DNA of 64,000 bases from positions 16,759 to 80,758 of the forward strand of contig CAITVN010000132.1 in NCBI GenBank assembly GCA_903895855.1. Direction: 5' to 3'. Of the stretch, positions 43,830-53,900 are shown piece by piece. The notes beneath the pieces are model-generated. The model was not told where the DNA came from, did not search any database, and saw nothing but the letters and a program-made list of their open reading frames with translations. Each line of letters begins with the position of its first letter. Position 1 is the stretch's first letter. Both the position numbers and the translations under genes were made by a program. The stretch is from Oligoflexia bacterium (GTDB lineage Bacteria; Bdellovibrionota; UBA1018).

Positions 43830-44681
43830 CTATTTGATCTCTTTTGCCAAAGCAGTTTCATCGATTGAAACCTTAGCCGCGGCCTTGAGATTAACCACTG
43901 CGGTTTGAACCAACTCAGCTTGATAATCGTTGCGCACGCGCAATTCAACTTCATGATACTCAAGCGTCTTGCCAACTTTCTTATCAACGATCTTGATGAG
44001 GTGGTAACCAAAACTAGTTTTTACAGGGCCGACGATGTCACCCTTTTTGCCCCTAAAAGCAGCTTCTTTGAATTCAGGTACCAACGGGGTTTCCCAGTTG
44101 ATCATACCGAGGTCACCGCGATTATTCTTTGCAGAAGGGTCTTTCGACTCTTTTTCAGCAATTTCTTGAAAGTCTGCGTACTTGTCTTTTGCTTTCTTTA
44201 AGAGTTCTTTTGCGGTCTTCTCATCACTGGCTAGTATGTGCTGCACTTGCACTTGATCAGTGCTGTAGTGACTCTTGTGCGCTTCAAAATATTTTTTTAG
44301 CGACTTCTCAGTGACCTGAGCAGCCAGTTTGTTTTCAAGGTATTTATTAGCAAGAAACTGTTTTCTGAACGTCTCCATCGCCTCTTTGTAGTCGCCAGTC
44401 TGGTCTATTTTTGCTTTTTCAGCCTCAGAGACCAACAGGTTTTGATCGATCAAGCGATTGACCAATTCTCGACGATTGTTCACATCTTGAAGGTAAGCCT
44501 TTCGTTGCCCTTCATTGAGACTCGAAAGAGAGGCCACGACATCTTTGTCGGTAATGACTTTGTCATTCACCTTTGCCAGATCAATAGCAAAAGCCGTTGA
44601 GATCATGGCCATGCCGAGTCCCAATAAACCTACTACCAAAACCGATGAAGTGTGTTTGTCGATTGCCTGCTTGAAATTCAT
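43830..44681 (-). CDS. Periplasmic PpiC-type peptidyl-prolyl isomerase (PrsA/SurA-like)
   Basis: A 283-residue exported foldase. After a signal peptide (VVGLLGLGMAMISTAFA) come a SurA-like N-terminal helical region (LAKVNDKVITDKDVVASL, ELVNRLIDQNLLVSEAE) and one parvulin domain: VQVQHILASDEKTAKELLKKA, FQEIAEKESKDPS, GDLGMINWETPLVPEF, GPVKTSFGYHLIKI. It helps fold outer-membrane or secreted proteins in the periplasm. The ATG at 44681 has GAGGAGA 8 bases upstream; an earlier start at 44711 is not supported. It is 159 bases before kimA on the same strand, but a link in function is not apparent. Confidence 0.88.
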   Translation of the reverse strand: MNFKQAIDKHTSSVLVVGLLGLGMAMISTAFAIDLAKVNDKVITDKDVVASLSSLNEGQRKAYLQDVNNRRELVNRLIDQNLLVSEAEKAKIDQTGDYKEAMETFRKQFLANKYLENKLAAQVTEKSLKKYFEAHKSHYSTDQVQVQHILASDEKTAKELLKKAKDKYADFQEIAEKESKDPSAKNNRGDLGMINWETPLVPEFKEAAFRGKKGDIVGPVKTSFGYHLIKIVDKKVGKTLEYHEVELRVRNDYQAELVQTAVVNLKAAAKVSIDETALAKEIK

Positions 44682-44781
44682 TGAGTGTCTCCTCTTATTC
44701 TCGTTCTTCAATCTTTAGCTATGTACCCATTCTCAACCGAAAATCTATTTATTCAACTTAAATGATACGTCAAGGGGCTCT

Positions 44782-44805
44782 AAAGATACTTTTAAAGATA
44801 CTTTT
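44782..44805. repeat. 12-bp tandem duplication at the end of the QEGLA-motif gene
   Basis: AAAGATACTTTT occurs twice head to tail (plus strand). On the coding strand it reads KYL-stop and then KYL-stop again, so the gene end was duplicated. This is probably slippage without function. Confidence 0.8.
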
Positions 44806-46084
44806 CGAACTGTTTTTCGTAATGGTCCTGCACAATCCTCAGATTCACTTGATTCAAAAAGCTCGAAAAACTCATCCAGACAACCAGACCACTCAAATCT
44901 TTAAACAAAGCCGGCAGGTACTTCGGAAAATCAACAATTCCCTCTTTATATTTTTGATACAGTAAGGGGATATCATCAATATTGATCTTACCCACGAACA
45001 AAAAGGGTAGCAAATAGGGATGCCCGGCGCGTGTCGCCGAACGCATAAAATTGTAATTTTCGATAAACCCCCGACAATAAGAGAGGTCTTTTGTGAATGC
45101 AGCTCCCCCAGTCAGAGGCGCCCCTCTGAAAATGCGCTTAGCATTCGTGAGCGCATCTTCTTCTGAGTAGCCTTCAGTTCGGTAAAATTCGATTAACTCG
45201 AGAATATTGGCGCCTTCTTCTACCTTATCAATACCCAAGATTCGGTCATTGATGGTTCGCGCTCGCTTCGGATAGGTGCGAAAAGTCATGATCTCCATGA
45301 TGACTGCCAACCCCTCTTGAGTTGAAGCACACCGTGGTGGCCCTTTCGCCAGCCATTTCGCCACATGCTGATTAATACCGTTTTGGGTTGTTCCGATATG
45401 CACCCACCCCTCATGAACCTCAAGAATATCGACATCTCTCTTCGAAAACCGACAACCGGCCTTAATTTTAACGACGTCACTGCCCGCCGCCGCATCGGCC
45501 ACAATTCCGTCTGCAATCTTTGCACGAATATAGTCGTCCTCGAAATAGTCGGCAAAACGAGAATTCAATTCTTTCACTACATCTTCAGCCTCGAGCTCTT
45601 CAGGAAACGAATTGCGAAACCCCCCACTCGATTCAACCCGACCTAAGATTCCATAGAGTAACTGACCTAGTTCAACTATCGTGTTGTCATCGCCATAGAA
45701 ATTGTCTTTGGCTGAACCATACAGTTGCTTACTGATCTCGCCAAATTCACGAGTGCCTCTGTGCGCAAGCAGGTCAACCACTCGCAAATATTCTTCAACA
45801 TTCTCATTGAGCAACCTGCCCAGCTCGTCATCGGGGCCCAGTTCACGCTCAATCTCATGGCTGATTTCTCTAAACTCGCCCCGTTTCAAAGTCGGATCAA
45901 AGCCCAGATCGATATTCTCGTAGTACTCTTTGCCAATAATCGGAATGTCTTTGAACTTCGATTTTCGAAGTTGGGCTTCGATTGAGCTATCCCACTTAAT
46001 AGAGTCAAGAACTCTGATCGGCTTTTGAGCTTCAATTAATTTAGTCGAAAGACGGCTGAGTTTCTCTTTATAGGTCGACCACAT
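44792..46084 (-). CDS. DUF1704 / MATCAP-like metallopeptidase (QEGLA motif)
   Basis: A 430-residue protein. It carries HEGWVH (residues 224-229, HExxxH zinc motif) and STQEGLAVIMEI with Glu257, the QEGLA motif that gives bacterial relatives the name flavohemoglobin expression-modulating QEGLA motif protein. Human relatives (MATCAP) are zinc peptidases that remove C-terminal tyrosine from tubulin, so a carboxypeptidase activity is likely, though the bacterial target is not known. There is no signal peptide, so it acts in the cytoplasm. The last codons carry a 12-bp tandem repeat running past the stop codon. It lies downstream of the rplM-rpsI terminator. Confidence 0.82.
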   Translation of the reverse strand: MWSTYKEKLSRLSTKLIEAQKPIRVLDSIKWDSSIEAQLRKSKFKDIPIIGKEYYENIDLGFDPTLKRGEFREISHEIERELGPDDELGRLLNENVEEYLRVVDLLAHRGTREFGEISKQLYGSAKDNFYGDDNTIVELGQLLYGILGRVESSGGFRNSFPEELEAEDVVKELNSRFADYFEDDYIRAKIADGIVADAAAGSDVVKIKAGCRFSKRDVDILEVHEGWVHIGTTQNGINQHVAKWLAKGPPRCASTQEGLAVIMEIMTFRTYPKRARTINDRILGIDKVEEGANILELIEFYRTEGYSEEDALTNAKRIFRGAPLTGGAAFTKDLSYCRGFIENYNFMRSATRAGHPYLLPFLFVGKINIDDIPLLYQKYKEGIVDFPKYLPALFKDLSGLVVWMSFSSFLNQVNLRIVQDHYEKQFEKYL

Positions 46085-46129
46085 GTACGCTTCAGCCAGT
46101 ATCTCATGGCCGAAAGTATCTGTCGCTAA

Positions 46130-46170
46130 AAAGTAAACTGCCCAGAAACGATAGTCGTTGCTGGGCAGTC
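46130..46170 (-). terminator. Rho-independent terminator after rpsI
   Basis: Read on the minus strand: a 9-bp stem from 46169-46161 to 46145-46137 (ACTGCCCAG and CTGGGCAGT), a structured loop, then TTTACTTTTT. It lies about 45 bases after the rpsI stop and before the QEGLA-motif gene. Confidence 0.85.
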
Positions 46171-46216
46171 TCTTAATGTAAAACTTGTCGCCAAAAGATT
46201 GACGAAAATTCTTTGA

Positions 46217-46615
46217 TTAACGTTTCGAGTATTGGAAACGTTTTCTTGCGCCGGCGAGGCCGTACTTCTTACGCTCAACTTCTCGTGAGTCGCGGGTCAA
46301 GAATCCAGCTTTTTTCAAAACCGGGCGAAGTGCTAAATCAATTCGAAGAAGTGCTCGTGAAATTCCGTGTCTCACTGCTCCAGCTTGTCCTGACAAACCG
46401 CCACCTTTAACATTGATGAGAAGGTCGTAGCGACCAACCAAAGACGTTAACTCAAGCGGTTGCATAATCATCATTCGTGCGGTTGGGCGAGGAAAATATT
46501 CCTCAAATGAACGGCCATTCACTCGAATGACACCCATTTCGCTTGCGCGCGGGCGAACATAAACTCGAGCAATCGCGTTTTTTCTCTTTCCAACACTGTT
46601 TTGCTGCTTTTCCAT
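46217..46615 (-). CDS. rpsI: 30S ribosomal protein S9
   Basis: A 132-residue ribosomal protein. Typical blocks are [17 protein letters not shown] at the N-terminus, [22 protein letters not shown] in the middle and the basic tail [27 protein letters not shown], whose final arginine reaches the ribosomal P-site tRNA. It follows rplM by 23 bases, the normal pairing in bacteria, and is followed by a terminator. Confidence 0.97.
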   Translation of the reverse strand: MEKQQNSVGKRKNAIARVYVRPRASEMGVIRVNGRSFEEYFPRPTARMMIMQPLELTSLVGRYDLLINVKGGGLSGQAGAVRHGISRALLRIDLALRPVLKKAGFLTRDSREVERKKYGLAGARKRFQYSKR

Positions 46616-46638
46616 GAATTCGAATACTCCCTAACTCT

Positions 46639-47142
46639 TTAAGCTTTCGCCGTGGCAAGAACTGTTCGACGACGAGTTCCGACTGGCAAAACCTTAGGAT
46701 CTTGTGCTTGATGAGTATGCTCACCGCCCACAAATAACTTTAATTTCTTCATTTGATGTCTAGCGAGGTTTGACTTGTTAGTCATTCCCCAAATAGCTTG
46801 ACGAAGAATTTCGTCTGGATGACGAGCTAACATTTCTTTAGCTGTTTTAGTTTTCAAACCACCGACATAATCGGAGTGTGAACGATAAAGTTTTTTGTCC
46901 CACTTGCCACCTGTCAACGCAACCTTTTCGCAGTTGATGACCACAACGAAATCACCGGCATCAGCGTGCCGAGTAAAGCTCGTCTTGTGTTTTCCGATGA
47001 TGACTTTAGCGATCACGGTAGCCAAACGGCCAACCACTTGATCTTTAGCATCAACGACGTACCACTTGGGTGCGTTCGGACCTCTGGTCTCAAAGAAATG
47101 GGGAACACTCTGTTTTGCTTGGTAAGTCTTATTCTGAAGCAT
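46639..47142 (-). CDS. rplM: 50S ribosomal protein L13
   Basis: A 167-residue ribosomal protein, slightly longer than the usual 142. The family core is present: WYVVDAKDQVVGRLATVIAKVIIGKHK, DFVVVINCEKVALTGGKWDKKLYRSHSDYVGG, and AIWGMTNKSNLARHQMKKLKLFVGGEHTHQAQ. The excess is an N-terminal extension of about 20 residues and a C-terminal tail after the last helix. Its start lies only 34 bases from the end of the Rossmann-fold gene, so the promoter probably lies inside that gene or the pair is read together with it. Confidence 0.96.
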   Translation of the reverse strand: MLQNKTYQAKQSVPHFFETRGPNAPKWYVVDAKDQVVGRLATVIAKVIIGKHKTSFTRHADAGDFVVVINCEKVALTGGKWDKKLYRSHSDYVGGLKTKTAKEMLARHPDEILRQAIWGMTNKSNLARHQMKKLKLFVGGEHTHQAQDPKVLPVGTRRRTVLATAKA

Positions 47143-47176
47143 AGGCTAAGTCGATTACAACTCGCTCACGTTCAAG

Positions 47177-48172
47177 TCAAATCAAAAACAGAGGTTTGTT
47201 GCGTGAACTGAGAAAAATTTCAAATTCGGGATTCGAATCGCCTGATTTTGGGAAAACCTGCCCCTCACTCAACTGATTTTCTTGTGGCTCGACATAATTT
47301 TTCCAAAACCATGAAACACTAGCCGCGGCGCGCCACGAAGAGAAGAGCAATCCCAACACCACTCCTAACCAATAACTATCAGATCGCCAGCCTATGATCT
47401 GCCTCTCAGCCTTCATCTTCTCAAAAGCGCCTTCTTCGAGGGCCGTGATGCTTGCTCGAGTGCGGCCTTTAATCCAAATTTCGTCACACTGGGGCGAACA
47501 ATATTCTGCATGCTCTGAAATTTCTGAGCTACAGACTGAAAAAAACTCAAAGAGTTTTTTTGCATAAACTGAAACACTGAGACCACTGAAACTACTTCGA
47601 TCTGGCCTATATTTTCGAAAATATTGCCGATCAAGCCAATCGCCATCTGAACAAAGGTGCTCGAAAAATGGAGAAGCTTTGACTATCGTCGCGCTCAAGT
47701 CTGAAGCCCTCAGTAACTCTTGTGCGGCTATCGCAAGGGTAAATGGCCATCCCATTTTCTGGCAGGCTTTCGGCAAATTTCCAAACGGGCCAACGTTTAA
47801 GTAAACTCGCGGCGCCTGAGGACAGCGCTTCAAAAACATCAATAGAGTACCGAGGCCTTCTCGCATCGCCAGGGGGTCAGCCTCAGAACAGCCAAGACCC
47901 GGTTCAAGATGAACGTAAATCAAATTGACCCCAGAAATCAGCGATTCAAGGCTTTGAAAATCAAGCAAGCTTCCTTCAATCAGCTCACACTGAGGGTCTT
48001 TAGCGCCCAAGTACTTAGCCGCGGCGAGCACATCAGATACTCCGTCTGGGAGGCCCTCGCTCAGACTTCGAAGCTCACAACCCAAGCGAAGCCACTCAGC
48101 GGCGATCTCGCGCGTGAAGCGAGCCCCCAAGCCAATGAATGCGATCTTCGGCCGCCCACTAAGAAGCTGCAT
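47177..48172 (-). CDS. Rossmann-fold NAD(P)-binding protein, hypothetical
   Basis: A 331-residue protein. The first 170 residues resemble an atypical short-chain dehydrogenase or NmrA-like fold: KIAFIGLGARFTREIAAEWL has a GxGxRF version of the nucleotide-binding loop, and ELIEGSLLDFQSLESLISGVNLIYVHL has the usual acidic position and strand. No catalytic YxxxK is seen. The C-terminal part has a hydrophobic segment near residues 270-290 (YWLGVVLGLLFSSWRAAASV), so the protein may be membrane-tethered. The activity is not known. It starts 3 bases after the tamA stop and is the last gene of the pilM-to-tamA run. Confidence 0.6.
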   Translation of the reverse strand: MQLLSGRPKIAFIGLGARFTREIAAEWLRLGCELRSLSEGLPDGVSDVLAAAKYLGAKDPQCELIEGSLLDFQSLESLISGVNLIYVHLEPGLGCSEADPLAMREGLGTLLMFLKRCPQAPRVYLNVGPFGNLPKACQKMGWPFTLAIAAQELLRASDLSATIVKASPFFEHLCSDGDWLDRQYFRKYRPDRSSFSGLSVSVYAKKLFEFFSVCSSEISEHAEYCSPQCDEIWIKGRTRASITALEEGAFEKMKAERQIIGWRSDSYWLGVVLGLLFSSWRAAASVSWFWKNYVEPQENQLSEGQVFPKSGDSNPEFEIFLSSRNKPLFLI

Positions 48173-48175
48173 CGT

Positions 48176-50902
48176 CTAGATGACTCCAATCGAGAAATAG
48201 AAACGATAGGGATTCGGGTCACCCGCCTCGGGCTTCAACTTGAATCCGAAATCGAAATTCACAGGGCCAACGGGGCTTTGGTAGTGAAATCCGAAGCCAG
48301 CACCCCAATTCAGATCATTCACCAGCGAAAATCTATCGACCAAGAGGTTGGCTCCGTCAATAAAGGGTCCAAACCTCATGGGCCCAGCGAATGGGAAATC
48401 AACTTGAAACCGATAATTCACGTAAGATAATGTACCAGAAATGAAGTACTGCTTCACGTAAAGCTCTTGCTCGCCGTACCCCCGAAGGCTACCGATGCCA
48501 CCCAAAGAAAACTGCTTAGAAACCGGAATCGCATAATATCGATAATTAGGATCATCTTTCGAAGTGGTTTGATTATTTCGTTCAACGCCAATTCGCACGC
48601 TCGAATACCAGGTCACAGCTCGACCTAATGGTTGAAACCGATCTGCCCGCGCTTGAAACCGAGTATACCCAATAGGGAATGGTTTAGACTGTGAAAGAAA
48701 ATAAGGCGAAGCCCAGTCGAAAGATCCCGAAATGAAATACCCCTTAGTAGGAGCAAGCGAGTCGTCTCTTTGATCAATTCTAAAGGCCGGGGTTACCGTT
48801 CCAATTCGCAAATCGCCATTGTCAGCATCGTCTTCAGAGTGAACTACGATGTTTCGTTCAATCGAATAGGTGAGGCTACCAAATAAACCCATCGACTTCC
48901 AAAGCGTTCGCTCTAAACTCGCGGCAAGCCCGATCGAACTCAAATCAAAATTTTTAAATTGGGTTTTTTCAACCGTGAACCGGGGGCGAAAGCTCGTTTC
49001 ACCTGCCACAAACCAAGGCCAGAGATAACCTAGCTGCATTTGATATTCGATGAAGCAATAGTTCGCACCGGGATTATCAATTTTCTCTCGCACCGTCGCA
49101 CAGAAGTCTTCATCAAAACGTCGGTTCACATTTCCCGTTAATGAGAGTGTGTGATTTTTTCTAAAAAGATTAGTGTACCCCACCTGCCCCAATGCCCTAA
49201 CCCCTAGGTCATTTCGAAGCCCCAGGCGCCCTTCGAGAATTCCCGGAGTTCCCTCTTGTATCGTCACGTGAATCTTCTTGTATCCTGGCTTCGCCAGGTC
49301 TTCGACCGGGCGAACAGCTACCGTCGAAAAAATTCCGAGCTTATTTAAGGCCAATTCGGTTTCTTGAATTTTCTGTTCTTCGACAACGTCGTCTTTGTCA
49401 AAGCGCAACTCCCTTCGAACGACCTCTTCACGCGTAAACGTCAAACCATCAATAAAAATTTCGCTCACTCGGTAACGAGGCCCCTCTTCACAAGCAATCA
49501 CGATACTCGCGTCGCGCGCTTCTTTTGAATAGGTAAGCAAAGTCGACTCATTCTCATTCTTGATTTTAAAATCGAGAAACCCCGATCCTCGGTACCTATT
49601 TTTAAGCTCATCAAGGCCCTCACTGAAACGAAAGAGATTCAAAGGCTGTTCTCGACCGACGCCCAATAATTGACCTATCTCGTCGGTACTCAAAAACTGA
49701 TTACCTGAGACGCTTAACTGCCTCACAAAGGTTTGATCGCCCTCATAAAAATAAATCACAGCAATCATCTTCTTCGATTGCTCGTTGCGCTCGATTCCAA
49801 CGGTCACTAATTTTGCTGATAAATACCCTCGTGAGCGCACCCACTCAATAATCAAATCAGCCGTTTTCTCAATTTCTTTTCGTACGAAAATTCGGTGCTG
49901 AGTGATACCTGGCGCTCGCTTAAAAAACTCTTCTTCTAGCTCGGCACCCTTGAAAGAAAAATTTCCATCGAATCGCACGGCTTCTAATTCAGCTCTCTCA
50001 CCCTCATCAATCTCAAAGGTCACATGCTTTTCAGATCGCGCGCGATCTTCAAACGTGTACTCTTTTACTTTCACATCGTAATATCCAACCGAATGGTACT
50101 CGTCGACCAGGCGCTTACGAATGGTATCAACGTAATTAGCTCCAAAGCCCGTCAGCCGCTGGTCTTCAATAATTTCCATTAGGCGATTTCTACTCAGCGC
50201 TGAGTTATTACGAAAACCAAAGCTGACCCGGTCGCCAAGCGAAATGATGATTTTCAAATCAACAGTGGGGCGATTCGAACCATCAAGAGCTCCAGGGCTC
50301 TCTATGACATCGACAACCTGGGCGCCCACAAACTCTTCTGCCGCTAAGAGATCTTGAAGAGTTCTTCGTGCTTGCTGAATCTTGTCTTTGTCTCTTCGAT
50401 CGCCCTTTCTTAAGCCGATTTGCGATAGCCATTTTTGCTCTCGCGCTCGCCAGAAAACCCACAAACTATCTTTGGCCTTCACCCCCACACTCAGCGAATC
50501 TGGACTTTGCTCCCAATCGGGCACCAACTTCACCGTGCCCAGCAAGACAGGATCTCCTTCAACCACTCTAAAATTGAGAATATTCTCAACCGTGCCATGA
50601 AATTTTTTCTGAGTTAATTCAGCATCGACTTTCGCCGCATCAAAGCCGTGCAACTTGTACAACTCGCGCAAATTTTCAACCGTTCTCACTACCCGAGTTC
50701 TCTCTAAGACTTCGCCCGGACTCACTTCAACCGACGACTCTACCTCGCTTCGGTCTACCGACTGAACACCTTCAACCTCGACACGGTCGACTCTCAAGTT
50801 AGAATAAGGGCTAATCTCAAGCGCGTGAACCGGTTGCAGTCCAATCATGAGAAGCATCAAGGCAACTGACTTCAAATTCAGCAAGCATTTAGGCAGCGGC
50901 AT
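48176..50902 (-). CDS. tamA: Omp85-family outer-membrane protein, TamA-like
   Basis: A roughly 908-residue outer-membrane translocase. After a signal peptide, the periplasmic part has several POTRA domains (the first at LRVDRVEVEGVQSVDRSEVESS, others at VSFGFRNNSALSRNRLMEII, EAVRFDGNFSFKGAELEEEF, RQLSVSGNQFLSTDEIGQLLG and VSEIFIDGLTFTREEVVRREL). The C-terminal barrel has the Omp85 motif SLGGIGSLRGYGEQEL and ends in a typical strand. Five or so POTRAs are more than the three of E. coli TamA and resemble BamA. The partner gene tamB next to it argues for TamA. A GTG at 50905 or the ATG at 50902 begins it, overlapping the tamB stop. Confidence 0.85.
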   Translation of the reverse strand: MPLPKCLLNLKSVALMLLMIGLQPVHALEISPYSNLRVDRVEVEGVQSVDRSEVESSVEVSPGEVLERTRVVRTVENLRELYKLHGFDAAKVDAELTQKKFHGTVENILNFRVVEGDPVLLGTVKLVPDWEQSPDSLSVGVKAKDSLWVFWRAREQKWLSQIGLRKGDRRDKDKIQQARRTLQDLLAAEEFVGAQVVDVIESPGALDGSNRPTVDLKIIISLGDRVSFGFRNNSALSRNRLMEIIEDQRLTGFGANYVDTIRKRLVDEYHSVGYYDVKVKEYTFEDRARSEKHVTFEIDEGERAELEAVRFDGNFSFKGAELEEEFFKRAPGITQHRIFVRKEIEKTADLIIEWVRSRGYLSAKLVTVGIERNEQSKKMIAVIYFYEGDQTFVRQLSVSGNQFLSTDEIGQLLGVGREQPLNLFRFSEGLDELKNRYRGSGFLDFKIKNENESTLLTYSKEARDASIVIACEEGPRYRVSEIFIDGLTFTREEVVRRELRFDKDDVVEEQKIQETELALNKLGIFSTVAVRPVEDLAKPGYKKIHVTIQEGTPGILEGRLGLRNDLGVRALGQVGYTNLFRKNHTLSLTGNVNRRFDEDFCATVREKIDNPGANYCFIEYQMQLGYLWPWFVAGETSFRPRFTVEKTQFKNFDLSSIGLAASLERTLWKSMGLFGSLTYSIERNIVVHSEDDADNGDLRIGTVTPAFRIDQRDDSLAPTKGYFISGSFDWASPYFLSQSKPFPIGYTRFQARADRFQPLGRAVTWYSSVRIGVERNNQTTSKDDPNYRYYAIPVSKQFSLGGIGSLRGYGEQELYVKQYFISGTLSYVNYRFQVDFPFAGPMRFGPFIDGANLLVDRFSLVNDLNWGAGFGFHYQSPVGPVNFDFGFKLKPEAGDPNPYRFYFSIGVI

Positions 50903-53900
50903 CACTTAAACCTCTTCTGAACTTTTAAGTCGATACCGTAAGAATCTTTATTCTCATTACCTTCAAGCGTATCCCAAACGCCGATCACTGAAACCCCAGG
51001 CGAAACCTTGAACTCAGCATTAACCTCTCTCTGGGTGCTGTTACCGATGCCCACAGTGCTGCCCAGCGAAAGTCCTACTTTTTCATTAAGCTGTCGTTTG
51101 ATCACAATTTTCGGCGCAGTAGAAACCGTATCTGTGTCTGACTTTCTTCGAAACATGCTGGTGCCTAATTGCGTATCAACTGTTTCGTCAATTTTTAGCT
51201 CAAAACCAGTTTTGTTTTGGAGATCTCGATTAAAATCAGTCGAATGCAGAACCACCGAAACTGCCTCACCACTGTCAAAGACTGCCGAGTCAGTCGTGCG
51301 CATTTTTTTGACTTCGTCATGAGTGTATCCGGTGGTCAGCAACGAGAGAATCTCAGACTCAGGCATCGGTGGAAGCGACGAAAAGCTCAACTTAATGCTA
51401 TCTAGTCGCCCGTTACCCAAGAGCTGAATTCGACTACTGCCGACATCGGTGTAGGCTTGAAGCGCAAATTTTGGGTTAATCACTGACGGATTGTCGAAAA
51501 AAAGCTTTCCGCTTTGAATCAAAAACACTCGATCTTTGAAAACCATCTTGCCCTGCACAACCTCGGCACTGCCGACAATTCTAGGCGTATCGATGCTATT
51601 CACGACTTTAACGTGGCCCTTCACTTCAGTGTCGAAAAATTCGTTTTTTACTAAAATACCGCCGGGCGAGTCTGCATCGATATTGAGCAAAAACTTCGAA
51701 ACACCGATGTCATTTTTCAATGAACTCGGCGGGTTAAATCTCGTAACTTGGAGGGCTCCACCTTGCCTTTGCGCGTCCGAAATTTTCTCGGTTGAGAGCC
51801 CCGAGTCAGAGACTACCGAACCTTCAATTGCGTACGGAAGTTCATCGCCATGAATTTGCAATTTACCTCTCACCCTGAGAAATTGAAACGGGTACACCTT
51901 CACTTTTGCACCGGCAATGATCGCGCCGATATCAATCGAAGGCACACGATCAGCAAACAGTCTGATCGTACCTTCTGCGCTCACCCGCCCGCCCCCCACG
52001 CTCGACTCGATGTTTTGTATAGACAGCACGTTTTGTTTCAGCACAAACACTCCAGAAACATTTTCAAATGGAGAATCAAAAAGACTCACACGAACACTCG
52101 CACCTTGCACAGTCGCTTTACCATAAACGCTAGGCGAGCGAATTTTTCCGACTACCTTCATATCAACATCAAAAGCCTGAGTGGTTGAACCTACGACGGG
52201 GGTAAATATTTCTAGAAGTCCTAGAGTCACTTGCCCTTCAAGACTCGCATCGATTTCTCCGGCGGCTCCCCTTGCCCTCAACGACAAATCACCCCGCCCC
52301 GTATAAAAGGTGCCATTCTCTAAATCGAAAGACCCCTCTTTTATGTTTTCATGAATAGGGGCCGCCAAGGTGATTTCAGTTCCCATTTTTGCAAGGCGGT
52401 ATTCTGTCAACTCAAAGTAACCTGATCCCAGTTCGGCCAAACCCGATTTGAATTTCAGATTCAGTTCGCCAGAAATCACGCCCTCAAGCACCGAATCTGA
52501 AATGAGCCTAGGATTGATCAAAAGGATGAGTGGGGTGAAATCAACCCGATTCGCCTTCAGTGAGATTTGGGAGGGCGCATTCGGCTTAAAAGAATAGGCG
52601 AGATCTGCGAGCCCCTGACCTGCCATCAGCGATGCTTTTAGATTCAAACGCCCATCACTAGAGTCTAGATTCACCACAGAGTCGGCAATTTTTTGCCCCC
52701 GCACGGCGGTGCGAGTAAGCTGTACCCGGGTCTTTGAGGTCACGGTCTCGAGTGGGCCCGAGCCTTCCGAAGAAACCGCTAGATCGCCCCTTAAGGGAAT
52801 GTCTAACCTCGCTAGGTGATCAAAGTCAGTAATGATCAAATTCTTTGTCGAAAGTTTCCAAGCCAAATTGTTCTGCGCAGATAAACTAATCACCCCATCA
52901 AGGGCACCTTGCCTTTTTACCGCATGAAACTGGTCGACGAAATAACTTCCAGAGTTGAAGCCACCCGAGACTAAAACCTCAGAAAACTTTTCACCGTAAT
53001 AGTCCCAGCCGGTACCCTGAAATTTTCCGGTCACCTTGAGGTGTTTGAGATCAGTCTCGCCTGAAACCTTAATTTTTCCTGTTGTCTGACCCGACAGTGT
53101 TCGTGGAAACCACCAAATGTCTTTGGTCAACTCTGAAAAAATTTCGTTCACATCACCAATTTCACCATCAGAAAAATCGGCATTGAGTTCGATTTGATCT
53201 GTTTTGAGATTGACGCTACCATCGACCGAAAATTTTGTTTTATGTTGCAAGCCGTTGACGCCCTGAAAAATCAAGATAGCCGGATCTTCATCTAGAGTGA
53301 TTCGACCTCTGACGTCACCGAAATTTAGGTTTAAGTACGAAGCCTTCTTCAAATCACAGTCAAAATCAAGCAGCAAGCGGGTCTTCGGGCCGTGAATATG
53401 TGCTACCAGAGATCCCGTACCCGAAATTTTGTTTTCAGCAATTCCGGGTAGGTCATCTAATTGAATGGGTCCTGTACCGGTGAAATCAAAACTACCATCG
53501 AATCCTACTTTACCGTTCACCTCTAAATTCGTTCCGGCCATTTTGAGCCCCACTGACTCAAATTTGAGTTTTTGGGCATCAATCAAAACGCCACCCTTTA
53601 CCGAAATCGGACTCGCTTCTATGATTTTCTTAAGCGCACGCGCAGTCTTGTACCGCTGGTTATCTAGCACAAATTTTGGCACCAAGAGATCTAAAGACGC
53701 TCTCAAACTCCAATCACGTTTTTTCTCTTTGTCTGCTCGAACAAAATGCAAAACAGTCTCGCCACTCGCCCGAAAATCGAGCGGAAAAACGTCTTTAAGA
53801 GCGGGTGCTGCGAGCCAATGAATGTGAGCCTCATCGAGGCTCACCGTAGCGTCGATGTCACTAGAGTCAAAGAGGCCCATTTTGAACGGTTTAACGATGA

